Below, one piece after another: positions 8,825 through 18,100 of a DNA stretch of 64,000 nucleotides. The stretch lies in contig SCSM01000039.1 in assembly GCA_004322215.1 (NCBI GenBank), forward strand, positions 187,289 to 251,288. The letters run 5' to 3'. This DNA is from Bacteroidota bacterium. GTDB lineage: Bacteria > Bacteroidota > Ignavibacteria > Kapaibacteriales > UBA2268. Both the position numbers and the translations under genes were made by a program. The notes under the pieces are model-generated. The model did not search any database. It was given only the letters and a program-made list of their open reading frames with translations, and was not told where the DNA came from. Within the stretch, counting starts at the first letter, position 1, and each line of letters starts with the position of its first letter.

Positions 8825-9551
8825 TTTTTAAATACTCCTCCACCTCTCGAATCTTAAACACATTTCCGTCGAAACAGCCGAAAACCGGCTTTTCGAGCCA
8901 GCTTCCGAGATTATAATAAAAGCCATTTCCGATTTGCTTTTCAATAAGACGGTGGCGATGTCCCATAATCACATAATCGAAGCCCTCATTAATCTTTATT
9001 TCTGCAAAGTCTTCCATACCCTCGGTTTTCCCGTAATGCTTGTTTGAAGTGTAACCCCGGCTTTTTCGTGAGGATGATGAAGCAAGACGGATGCCGCAGT
9101 CTGGGTGAAGCTTGAGATAAAGCCAAAGTGAAAAGCGGTTCCTCATCACTTTTTTGAGAGCCCTATATCCTGCATCATTATTTGCTTTTCCGTCTCCGTG
9201 GGATATGTAAAACTTCTTTCCAGAATGTTCCCTAACAATATCATCACTATATATTGGAATTCCCATTTCCGATTTAAAAAAGTCTTTATGTCCAAAATCA
9301 TGATTGCCCATCAGGTATTCGATTTTCACATTTTTAGACCTAAGCCATTTTAGTGCCTCCAAAGTACTGTAGAAGTATTTCGGAACAACTGTTTTATATT
9401 CAAACCAGTAATCGAACAAATCCCCGACAATGTATAGAATCTCACAGTCTTTTGTGATAGATTTAAGGAATTTAACGAGCAATTCCTCACGGGGTGCATC
9501 TTCGCTCCTTTCGAGTATGCCAAGGTGTATGTCGGATATGAAGTATATCAT
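8817..9551 (-). CDS. lpxH: UDP-2,3-diacylglucosamine diphosphatase
   Basis: LpxH cleaves UDP-2,3-diacylglucosamine to lipid X and UMP in lipid A biosynthesis, on the cytoplasmic side of the inner membrane. The 244-residue calcineurin-like metallophosphoesterase has its metal-binding motifs in order: SDIHLG, GDLFDYW, MGNHDF, SHGDG and GHRHR. The GDLFDYWFEY segment and the Arg/Lys-rich central lid are typical of LpxH and related LpxH2 enzymes rather than generic phosphodiesterases. The length matches the family. It implies a lipid A-containing outer membrane. Start ATG at 9551; no evident Shine-Dalgarno. LpxH2-type or related phosphatase activity is the only serious alternative. Confidence 0.87.
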   Translation of the reverse strand: MIYFISDIHLGILERSEDAPREELLVKFLKSITKDCEILYIVGDLFDYWFEYKTVVPKYFYSTLEALKWLRSKNVKIEYLMGNHDFGHKDFFKSEMGIPIYSDDIVREHSGKKFYISHGDGKANNDAGYRALKKVMRNRFSLWLYLKLHPDCGIRLASSSSRKSRGYTSNKHYGKTEGMEDFAEIKINEGFDYVIMGHRHRLIEKQIGNGFYYNLGSWLEKPVFGCFDGNVFKIREVEEYLKIN

Positions 9552-9665
9552 TTAACTATTTTTTATTAATTTATCATTTTTCTTTGTCAGGGAATTATAT
9601 TAATTTTAACGATAATTTATGTTCCGCAGACAAAGGGTTATTGCAAAAATACAAGATTAAGAAAT

Positions 9666-10355
9666 ATGAAATGCAACGAAAATACTAATGCTATTAGTAA
9701 TACTAATACTGCTGCTATTAGAATAATTATTATTTGCGTATTTTTATTACCAATATTTTATGGATGTATTTCACTAAAATCCGAATATCCTGATATAAGT
9801 TTTTACCGTCTTACTCAGGGACCATCCAAATTTAGAGTCGGTATAAGCAATGAAGGTACTTTGCAAATCCGCAACTTTTCATCTAGCGACCAGCTCGGAA
9901 CTGAACATATTATGGCTATTTGGGATGAGCAAAAGATTCAAAATTATTACTATCACCGCTGGATTTCCGCTCCTGCTGAACTTGTTACTGATTTCATTAT
10001 CGAAAGAATTAATAACTCGAAATTATTCAAAGGCGGTGTTATCAAGCCAAACTCTCTATTGATTCCAGATTATATTCTCGAAGGACACCTGCTCGATATG
10101 ATTGCTCATAATACACATGACAATGAGCTGGACACAAATTATGTAGTAATCTCATATCAAATAAGTTTAATTAAAAAAGAACCCTTGAGAGCAGAAAAAA
10201 ATGTACTGCTTAATAAACTTTATTCAATTTCAATACCAAGAGAAAACAATCAGGTAGCTACGATTGCTCCCGCATTCAGCCGCGGTATGTCTGACTTATC
10301 AGATATTATGTTAAATGATATAAACGAAGCAATTAAAAATTCCAATAAAAAATAA
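9666..10355 (+). CDS. ABC-type transport auxiliary lipoprotein-like protein
   Basis: A 229-residue predicted lipoprotein: a hydrophobic stretch (about residues 20-33) ends at FYGC with the lipid-modified cysteine at 34. What follows resembles the ABC-type transport auxiliary (PqiC/YmbA, formerly DUF330) family. Features are YRLTQGPSKFRVG near the start, an LQIRNF strand, a YHRWISAPAELVTDFI region, and a mixed alpha/beta body ending in a helix of the LNDINEAIKN type. Members of this family help MCE/Pqi-type lipid transporters across the periplasm. No MlaD-like or ATPase gene is next to it. It is 12 bases upstream of coaX and probably co-transcribed with it. Family assignment is moderate. Confidence 0.6.
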   Translation: MKCNENTNAISNTNTAAIRIIIICVFLLPIFYGCISLKSEYPDISFYRLTQGPSKFRVGISNEGTLQIRNFSSSDQLGTEHIMAIWDEQKIQNYYYHRWISAPAELVTDFIIERINNSKLFKGGVIKPNSLLIPDYILEGHLLDMIAHNTHDNELDTNYVVISYQISLIKKEPLRAEKNVLLNKLYSISIPRENNQVATIAPAFSRGMSDLSDIMLNDINEAIKNSNKK

Positions 10356-10367
10356 CCGGAGTGAAAA

Positions 10368-11147
10368 TTGGACAACACTTCTTTGAGCAATAAAAGCATA
10401 AAACTGAATTTCACTGCTATTGACATAGGCAACAGCAGAATAAAAGTAAAATCCGGTAACAAATCAATTGCTTTTGAATATGAAAATAACTGGGAAAGAA
10501 AGGTCAACTCCTTTTTACGCCAATTCGCTGACGATGTGCTGTTAGCCGGCTATTCTTCTGTAAACCCCCAAAAATTAATTTCTCTGCTCCCGGTTCTGAA
10601 ACTATTAAATGCAATTGTATTTGATATTAAAAGAATGGCAGGGAAACAGTATTTTCTTGAATACAGGCACATCAAAGGCATCGGGATTGACAGAGTCCTG
10701 GGTATGTTGGGTACAATGAGCTTCATCAAACCGCCTTTCATCACAGTTGACTGCGGCACTGCAATTACAATCAATGCTGTGAATAAATACTCCAAATGCC
10801 TTGGCGGAACAATAATGCCCGGAATCAGAACTCAGTTAAAATCACTTTCTGAAAGGACTTCTGCTCTGCCAAAAGTTGAAATAAAACCAGTAAAAAGAGC
10901 TGCGGGGAAAGACACAGCAAATGCAATCAGGTCAGGTGTATTGGCAGGTACAACCGGAGCAATAAAAGAAATAATCAAAAGAATAGAGAAGGAGGAATTT
11001 GCTTCTAAAAAAGTACCTCTAATACTCACAGGAGGTGAATCCGGCTACTTTTTCAGGGAATTGAAAAAGGAGAGAAGCAAAACATACCTGAAAAAAGATT
11101 TAGTCCTCGACGGTATTTTGTGGCTGATGAAAAATTATAATTTTTGA
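10368..11147 (+). CDS. coaX: Type III pantothenate kinase
   Basis: CoaX phosphorylates pantothenate with ATP, the first committed step of coenzyme A synthesis. The 259-residue ASKHA-fold protein shows the phosphate-1 motif AIDIGNSRIK, the IGIDRVLGMLG segment, the VDCGTAITIN motif with the catalytic Asp, GGTIMPGI, and the adenosine-binding LILTGGESGYF near the C-terminus. The start is a TTG at 10368 with GGAG six bases ahead of it; the nearby GTG is out of frame. It lies 12 bases after the auxiliary lipoprotein gene. Type III enzymes are not feedback-inhibited by CoA, unlike type I, and are common in this phylum. Confidence 0.9.
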   Translation: MDNTSLSNKSIKLNFTAIDIGNSRIKVKSGNKSIAFEYENNWERKVNSFLRQFADDVLLAGYSSVNPQKLISLLPVLKLLNAIVFDIKRMAGKQYFLEYRHIKGIGIDRVLGMLGTMSFIKPPFITVDCGTAITINAVNKYSKCLGGTIMPGIRTQLKSLSERTSALPKVEIKPVKRAAGKDTANAIRSGVLAGTTGAIKEIIKRIEKEEFASKKVPLILTGGESGYFFRELKKERSKTYLKKDLVLDGILWLMKNYNF

Positions 11148-11220
11148 GGTATATGGATATTATACATAAATTTGCAATCAATTGGGTGTTGTGTTTTACT
11201 TCTTGCTATTACCGGAATAA

Positions 11221-11985
11221 ATGCTGTTAGGGAAAAAAATAGTCGTCGTGCTTCCTGCATATAATGCAGAAAAGACGCTTGAGCAGACATTCAGGGAAAT
11301 ACCCCTCGATATAGTTGACGAGCTGGTTCTCGTTGACGATGCAAGCAATGACAAGACTGTCGAGCTTGCCCGTTCACTGGGCGTTCACCATATAATCAAA
11401 CACGAAGAAAATAAGGGCTACGGCGGCAACCAAAAAACCTGCTACAACAAAGCACTCGAAATAGGTGCGGATATTGTAATCATGCTACATCCCGATTACC
11501 AGTACACACCCAAACTGATTTACTCGATGGCATATATAATTGCAAATGGAGTCTATCCCGTCGTGCTTGGCTCGAGAGTGCTTGGTCGTGGAGCATTAAG
11601 AGGCGGTATGCCTCTTTATAAATATATAGCAAACAGGTTTCTCACTCTGTTCCAGAATTATGTAATCGGGCAGAAGCTTTCGGAGTACCACTCAGGATAC
11701 CGTGCTTTCTCTGCAGAAGTTTTACGCAAAATCAATTACGAAGCTAACTCAGATGATTTCGTTTTCGATAACCAGATGCTTTCACAAATCTTCATGGCAG
11801 GATTCGAGATTGCCGAAATCACTTGTCCCACAAAGTATTTCAGGGAAGCATCATCAATAAATTTTTCGAGAAGCGTCAGATACGGCTTTGGTGTTCTGAA
11901 TACATCAATCAAGCACCGCTTGAATAAGTGGGGAATTCTGAAAACGAAGATATATCAAAATAAGATAGATAGAAAAATAATTTAA
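11221..11985 (+). CDS. Glycosyltransferase family 2 (polyprenyl-phosphate sugar transferase type)
   Basis: A 254-residue soluble GT-A enzyme of family 2. The nucleotide-sugar-binding strand is VVVLPAYNAEKTL; VLVDDASND and HEENKGYGGNQKT follow; HPDYQY sits where the DxD-type metal motif is expected. HSGYRAFSAEVL and DDFVFDNQM are typical of DPM1/GtrB-like transferases that load a sugar onto a polyprenyl phosphate or start a glycan. It has no C-terminal membrane helices, unlike GtrB. No polysaccharide cluster surrounds it, so the acceptor is unknown. GGAATAA directly precedes the ATG. Confidence 0.85.
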   Translation: MLLGKKIVVVLPAYNAEKTLEQTFREIPLDIVDELVLVDDASNDKTVELARSLGVHHIIKHEENKGYGGNQKTCYNKALEIGADIVIMLHPDYQYTPKLIYSMAYIIANGVYPVVLGSRVLGRGALRGGMPLYKYIANRFLTLFQNYVIGQKLSEYHSGYRAFSAEVLRKINYEANSDDFVFDNQMLSQIFMAGFEIAEITCPTKYFREASSINFSRSVRYGFGVLNTSIKHRLNKWGILKTKIYQNKIDRKII

Positions 11986-12282
11986 AATTTTCAATTTTGC
12001 AATTTTCAATAAATTTTAAAACTTTTTAATATATAAACTAAAATAAGAATTGGAAATTAATGATAATTTAAATTTGTCATATTGAGCGAAGCGAAGTACT
12101 CCTAAAAACTGTGTGTGATTCTTCATTTCACTTCGTTTCATTCATAATGAGATATAAAACAAATGGCAATAAACAAAATAATAGTTTTTATAATTTTAAA
12201 TTTAATCATTGAAAATTCATTTTAAATTTTAAATTTCAAATTGAAAATTATTATAATATGATATATTAACATAAGGGTTGTT
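11986..12282. other. Non-coding spacer with AT-rich repeats and an imperfect inverted repeat
   Basis: No gene here. The ends of the spacer are AAATTTTCAATTTT-type AT tracts that recur at 14725-14760, 15140-15160, 29540-29560 and 48740-48810. An imperfect inverted repeat lies at 12077-12150: the left arm contains TGAGCGAAGCGAAG and the right arm carries its near complement (CTTCGTTTCATTCATAATGA), with about 25 bases between. It resembles the short dispersed TGAGC..GCGAAG repeats common in this phylum. A related fragment (CTTCGACAAGCTCAGCATGA) lies at 44567-44585. Confidence 0.5.
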
Positions 12283-13731
12283 ATGAAGAGAATCTTCTTA
12301 TTATTGTTCGCAATTTTATTCCTAATCTCCTGTAGCAAAGAGCCGGGAAAAATTCAATTTGTTACTGTTACCGGTATAATCACTAATCCAACTGCAAAGG
12401 ATGTTAAAATTTATGAAACAAATAGTTATTGGGATGACCCGAAAACTTTGGACTCGGTTATTCTTGATGAAAACAATTTTTTCTCGATGAAAATTCCATT
12501 AAATGAGGAAGGTTCATATTCCATATATTGCGGTGAGAAGTATGTATCACAAGCATTTTTAGTACCTGGAGACAGTCTCCACTTAATCGTTGATAGCAGT
12601 AATCCTGAAGGCATGATAAAGCATTTTAGCGGTATGGGGAAAAGCGTAAAAGGAAATAATTTGTATCAAAAATTTTTAATAGAATTTCCAAGAAATGATG
12701 AATACTGGAACAACTGCTATGATGATGATTACAAAAAGTTTGTGAAGTTCATTAATTCCCGAAGACAAAAACAACTGGAATTTTATAAAAAGAATTTCTG
12801 GAATAATGATGCACCTGAAATTGAAAAAAATTATTTTATTGATTTAATTAATTATGACTGGGCTTTTAACAGGATTAATTATTTACTTGAGAAACATTAT
12901 TGGGACAACGAATCCAAGTTAAAAATTGATTCTAGCGATTTTATTTTCCTCAATGAAATAAAACTCGATAAACCTGAATCTAAAATGAGTTTCCAATTTA
13001 ATTATTTCATATCGAGATACCTCGACCTTCTGATTTCAAGGGCAAACTATAAAAAGGAGAAGGATGATAAGGATGAACTATCTTACAGTAAGCAGAGATA
13101 CGATATTGCAAAAAAGATGTTTTTTGGCATTGCTAAAAACATAGCATTAGCAGATGCAATCACCAATATTATTGATTGGAAACCATCTCCTGAAGGAATG
13201 AAATATGCAAAAAAATGGCTCGATGAATATAAGAAAATTGTGACTGATTCATTTTACTTCTACAGAGTTGAAAAGAAGTATAATGAAAGATTAAATCTTA
13301 TGCCTGGTAAACCTGCTCCCGGATTCAGGATGCCGACAATTAATGGTGATACTGTTGCTCTTTCTGATTTCAAAGGCAAACTGGTTTATATTGATTTTTG
13401 GGGAACTTGGTGTAGTCCATGCCGCAAGGAATTACCCTATTATGACACTTTACAGAGTAAATTCAGAAATAATCCCAACATTGTATTTCTTTCACTTGCT
13501 ATGGAATACGAAAATTATAATGTATGGAAGCAATTCGTCAAAGAAAAGAAACTTCCCGGTATTCATATATATCTTGAAAAACAGTTCAATAATATCCTTG
13601 TAAAAAAATATATGATATCTGGAGTGCCGACATTTGTGTTAATTGATAAAAAAGGTCTTATTATAAATGCCAACGCACCCAGACCCAGTGCCGATAATAT
13701 TGTTGAATATATTAATAAATATATAAATTAG
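12283..13731 (+). CDS. TlpA-like thioredoxin-fold lipoprotein (DUF4369-type N-domain)
   Basis: A 482-residue periplasm-facing lipoprotein. The signal ends at FLISC with lipid-modified Cys17. The N-terminal beta-rich part (about 28-130) resembles DUF4369, which precedes TlpA/ResA domains in Bacteroidota. A helical linker follows. The C-terminal thioredoxin domain starts around residue 340 (GKPAPGFRMPTINGD, the AhpC/TSA-like lead-in) and holds the redox motif WCSPC with Cys377 and Cys380. A cis-proline-like SGVPTFVLID follows. Its likely role is disulfide reduction in the periplasm, for example for cytochrome c maturation or a cell-envelope client. No partner genes are adjacent. Confidence 0.85.
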   Translation: MKRIFLLLFAILFLISCSKEPGKIQFVTVTGIITNPTAKDVKIYETNSYWDDPKTLDSVILDENNFFSMKIPLNEEGSYSIYCGEKYVSQAFLVPGDSLHLIVDSSNPEGMIKHFSGMGKSVKGNNLYQKFLIEFPRNDEYWNNCYDDDYKKFVKFINSRRQKQLEFYKKNFWNNDAPEIEKNYFIDLINYDWAFNRINYLLEKHYWDNESKLKIDSSDFIFLNEIKLDKPESKMSFQFNYFISRYLDLLISRANYKKEKDDKDELSYSKQRYDIAKKMFFGIAKNIALADAITNIIDWKPSPEGMKYAKKWLDEYKKIVTDSFYFYRVEKKYNERLNLMPGKPAPGFRMPTINGDTVALSDFKGKLVYIDFWGTWCSPCRKELPYYDTLQSKFRNNPNIVFLSLAMEYENYNVWKQFVKEKKLPGIHIYLEKQFNNILVKKYMISGVPTFVLIDKKGLIINANAPRPSADNIVEYINKYIN

Positions 13732-13865
13732 TATTGTGGATTATTTCCCTTTTTCTTCAGAGGAAGAGATAAGTGATGAGGTTACATTTAATTATTTTAA
13801 AATTTACATTGAAAATTTCTTTTTTGGGATGACGCCAATTTTATTAACATAAAAGGAGAACACAA

Positions 13866-14723
13866 ATGGGTAACAAAAAGGACAAAGAAGAGAAAAAGGA
13901 CAAAAAGAACAAGGAGGAGAAGCAAATCGAGAAGTACAACAAGAAGGGTAAAATCAGTAATGAGTACTATGAGCATGAAATTGCCAAGCTTCAGGCAGAG
14001 CTTGTCAAACTTCAATACTGGGTGAAGTATAAACAATTGAAAGTTGTTCTGATTATGGAAGGGCGTGATGCAGCAGGAAAAGGCGGTACAATTAAAAGAA
14101 TAACCGAACCCTTGAATCCACGTGGCTGTCGTATTGTTGCTCTCGAAAAGCCATCTGACAAAGAAAGAGGTCAGTGGTATTTCGAAAGATATATCCAAAA
14201 CCTTCCCAGTGCTGGTGAAATTGTTATATTTGACCGAAGCTGGTACAACCGTGCTGGTGTCGAGCATGTAATGGGATTCTGCTCGGATGAAGAATATGAA
14301 GAGTTCCTGCGTGCTTGTCCTGAATTCGAAAGAATGTTAGTCCGTTCAGGAATCATACTGCTCAAATATTGGTTCTCCGTTAGTGATGAAGAACAGGAGC
14401 GACGCCTGAAGGACCGTGTCTCTGACCCCGCAAAGAGATGGAAGTTTTCACCTATGGATTTAGAATCATGGAACAAATGGGTGGAATTCTCAAAAGCAAA
14501 AGACACAATGTTCCAGTACACTGATATTAAGCAAGCTCCCTGGTATGTAGTCGAATCAGATGAGAAAAAGAAAGCCCGTTTGAATTGCATAGCACATATA
14601 CTCAGTATGATTCCCTATAAAGATGTAACACCGGAGCCGTTTGAATTACCAGCTCGAAAGATACATTCGGATTACATACGTCCCCCAAAGGGTGACCAGA
14701 ACATTGTCCCGGAGGTGTATTAA
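13866..14723 (+). CDS. ppk2: Polyphosphate kinase 2
   Basis: PPK2 transfers phosphate between polyphosphate and nucleotides, usually making ATP or GTP from polyP and NDP. The 285-residue P-loop enzyme has Walker A GRDAAGKGG (Lys72), the LNPRGCRIVALEKPS segment, Walker B FDRSWYNRAGVE and the lid region KDRVSDPAKRWKFS. It matches the one-domain class I PPK2 family in length. The first 35 residues are a strongly charged Lys/Glu tail (KKDKEEKKDKKNKEEKQ), longer than usual and possibly a polyP or nucleic-acid contact. A good AAGGAG Shine-Dalgarno precedes the ATG. It is monocistronic as far as can be seen. Confidence 0.93.
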   Translation: MGNKKDKEEKKDKKNKEEKQIEKYNKKGKISNEYYEHEIAKLQAELVKLQYWVKYKQLKVVLIMEGRDAAGKGGTIKRITEPLNPRGCRIVALEKPSDKERGQWYFERYIQNLPSAGEIVIFDRSWYNRAGVEHVMGFCSDEEYEEFLRACPEFERMLVRSGIILLKYWFSVSDEEQERRLKDRVSDPAKRWKFSPMDLESWNKWVEFSKAKDTMFQYTDIKQAPWYVVESDEKKKARLNCIAHILSMIPYKDVTPEPFELPARKIHSDYIRPPKGDQNIVPEVY

Positions 14724-14766
14724 TTAAAATTTTAAATATTGAATTCTAAATATTAAATGAAATAAA

Positions 14767-15094
14767 ATGAAAGAAAACATTATCCAAAAATAAATGTTTT
14801 GAATTTGCATTGAAAGCAATTGAATTGTACAAGAATTTATAATCAAATAATGAGTTTGTTTTATCTAAACAGTTTTTAAAAGTGACGACTTCGATTAGTG
14901 CTAATGTCGAAAAAGCAATAGCTGCTCAAAGTAAAAAGGACTCTATTTCTAAAATGTCTATTGCATCCAAAGAAGCCAGAGAAACAAAATAATGGTTCCC
15001 TTTACTTATTGAGAGTAAATAAATTGGGAATAAATATCAGAATTATTTAAATGATATTAATGAATTAATAAGTATAATCACAAAAATTGTTTAA
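14767..15094 (+). pseudogene. Decayed four-helix-bundle protein (23S rRNA intervening-sequence family)
   Basis: Conceptual translation across lesions gives a recognisable four-helix-bundle (TIGR02436-type) protein. It starts MKENIIQ; a frameshift in the A-run near 14785 leads to KCFEFALKAIELYKNL; an in-frame TAA follows; then SNNEFVLSKQFLK, TTSISANVEKA, SKKDSISKMSIASKEA and RETK. A second TAA stands where a Tyr codon is expected before W, then FPLLIESK and a third TAA before a helical tail ending at 15094. One frameshift and three stops show the gene is dead. Intact homologues are often encoded inside 23S rRNA intervening sequences or as stray chromosomal copies. No rRNA is adjacent here. Confidence 0.75.
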
Positions 15095-15162
15095 ACGAGT
15101 ACAGAAAAAAATCTGTTGTAATAAGATATATAACCACAATTCAAAATTTAAAATTTATAATT

Positions 15163-15193
15163 AAAAGCCTCACTTTTTAGTGAGGCTTTTTTT
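15163..15193 (-). terminator. Rho-independent terminator, T-rich on both sides
   Basis: The arms AAAAGCCTCACT and AGTGAGGCTTTT surround a four-base loop, and T-rich tracts follow on both strands. It ends three bases after the stop of the 1420-residue minus-strand gene and is best read as that gene's terminator. Confidence 0.85.
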
Positions 15194-15195
15194 AT

Positions 15196-18100
15196 TTACT
15201 TCGCTATTACCATTTTTTCAATTTTCTTGTATGGTCCAGAGCTCATTTCTAGCCAGTAAACACCTGACGGCAAATCAAGAGTGTTAATTCCAAGCTTATA
15301 TACACCCGGCTTTAGTACATCCGAAACAGGTACAGAGATTAATTCAGATGTTGGACCGTATATCTTTACTTCTGTCATTGCCTCTAATCCTATCGAAAAT
15401 TCCAGTTCAGCAGTGCTTGTTACAGGATTAGGTTTCACACTCGAAAATGAATAATTGGTTGTTCCTAATGCCACTTTCCTTAAATCATATACACATGTCG
15501 GTTGTAAATGTATACTCCCTGTGTCTGAGAAAATGCCAACACACCTTGTTTCAGGCAATACTATCCAATGAAATATTTCAGAGCTGTCATTCTGAGTTTT
15601 CGGTAAATATGTTGTAATGTATAATCGCAGGATTTCTCCTCCGTTTGGCAGATTTAATATATCATTCGGACTTACCATGCTCAATGAAATAGTTCCGGCT
15701 ACATCATTGATATTAAGATTTTGTATCCCAAATTTTCCTTCAAGAGCTGTTCCAACATGCACATCCTGGGCATACACCTTTAGAAAATCACCATCATATT
15801 TTACTGTTATATCGAGCTTTTTGATTTGTGCTAATGAGATATCTAATCCCGGGTCCAAATTAATGCTGATGTATGTCGTATCTCCGATTTTATTGGTTTG
15901 CTCTTTGGGTGAAATTTTTGAATACCTCCCATAAAATTCTGCATTGCCTGTTACAGGAATTCCGCTTGTAACAATAGGATTTGCAATTGAATTATTATAT
16001 GCAACAATGTTTGCCTTATGCGTTGTTACTCTCGGTATTGGAAGAGTAACAGGTATAGGTGCATACTTGATTAAAACCACCTGGTACGAACCTGCATCTA
16101 TAATAAATCCGAGAGAATCTGACGGATTTACGAAGCTGAAAACTGAAGCACTCTCTGCATCGAGCGGTTGTATTTTAAGTGAATCAACATTTATGTTACT
16201 GCTCCCGACATTATAAATTCTGCATGGTATTGTAACTGTATCATATACACATATTATTTCGGTTCCGGTCTCTATATTCAATCCTTGCATTATTCCGGTT
16301 CCTACCCAATATGAAACCTTTTCGGTATCGGCATCGCTTTTTGTTTGTATCTGTCCGTTCGCTTGCTGAAGCTTATTAGCAACAAAATAACCGTCAAAAT
16401 CCAGGTGCTCTCCCATTTGTAGCGTCAATGGGAAACTGATGGAAGATTTATCGTACTTGAAACCTTCTGTCCCGAAAGTTGCCATATTTTCTGAAATTAC
16501 ATTTACATTAGGAAGTACAACCAAATCATCAAGCTTTAAGGAATCTCCGTATTCCCAGTCTGATGCTGATAAGTTAGTAAACCTGACAGGTCTGATATTA
16601 GGATGAAGTGTGTCGTCAATTATTGTTGCACCGAAATCTACATCTGATGTCGTTACACGCGGAACAACACCTATTCCCCTCAATATGGTTTGTGTGCTTG
16701 TCGTATCACCCGAATTATTATCATATTCAATAATTAATTCGTGGGGACCTGTTACAACCGGATGAAATTTAACAGGTACTATTATAAAGCTTGAATCAGG
16801 AATCAATCTATTCGTAAGTGAATCCCTTTCAAATTCAAATGCACTCCCGTTTATATTGCTAATGATTTTAATGTCTCTGACAATCACGTTTGTAGAACCG
16901 TTATTTTCAAGCTTGATTACCTCATAATTATTATCCGGAGGATATGGTCCTGTCGGAAAAGTTGGTCTGTCAATCCTTCTTCTACCCCAATCATAAGAAT
17001 TAGCAACTAATCCCGGTTTTATCCCTCTGCCGAATAAATCTCCGACACTGTCGGGATTATTTGCCTTTTCGGTATTACTGATGAAAAACATCGAGTCAGT
17101 GTACCGCTGCTCGGCTGTTGGCAGGAAAGTAACTTCATAAGTAAACACATCACCGGGTTTTATAATTAGCGGTGTTGTATCTGTTATCGCAATAATATCC
17201 GGCATGAATACAATTGGTTGCCTTGGTCCTGTGTATCCTGTTATAACTAAATCAATGTTGCCGTAATTTCTTATTTCAATTTGTCCGTTTGCAGTGTGAT
17301 TGACTACTACATCTCCGAAATCATGATATGTTACATTTATTACTGCACCTCCGACTGCTGCCTTAACCAATGATTCAAAATTGAATACACACGTATCTCC
17401 GACACCAACAGAATCCTGAAACTCACCGTTCACCGTTGCTGTAAATTTCACTTTTATCATTACAGAATCTAATGGCTGTAAAAGATATGGCAAGTTAATA
17501 CCGTACACTTCAAATCCCTTATCATTATATTTAAGTGCAAGTGTATCGAGTAATACAGCTGATTGAGAAGATTCATTTATTATCCATGCATCTTTCTCAA
17601 CTACTGCTCCAACCGGTAAAGTGCCAAAATCCAGTTCAGGTCTGATTGTCAATTTTACTGCGTAATAATTTATGGTAATTATTGTATCGTTCCCTCTTCT
17701 GTCAGTGAATAATATGACAGCCCTTCCATCTTTATTTTTATCAATCACCCAAGCTTTCCATTCGGTCGCAGGGTCTTCTCCCGGAATGAAATCCTTATAT
17801 GTCATTTTATAATTAAAGCTCTCTTCTGCTAAAAGAATGATTTTGGATAAATTTGACCTGTCATTATTGCGCGGCATATCCTCTACAGTTGCACCATTGA
17901 TTGATCCGTCACATTCAAGTATCCAATGTGGGTCGGGTGGCAACGTATCCGGTTTTTCAAGGTCACCTAACGCCACGCTGGTAGGAAATCCGTATGAATC
18001 AAAATTTGAAAATCCGTAAGCATAAGCTGCGAATGGGTCATTTGCCCTGATTTTATATACTCCGTCTCCGGGTAATGAAATTGTTTTACTATAATATTTT

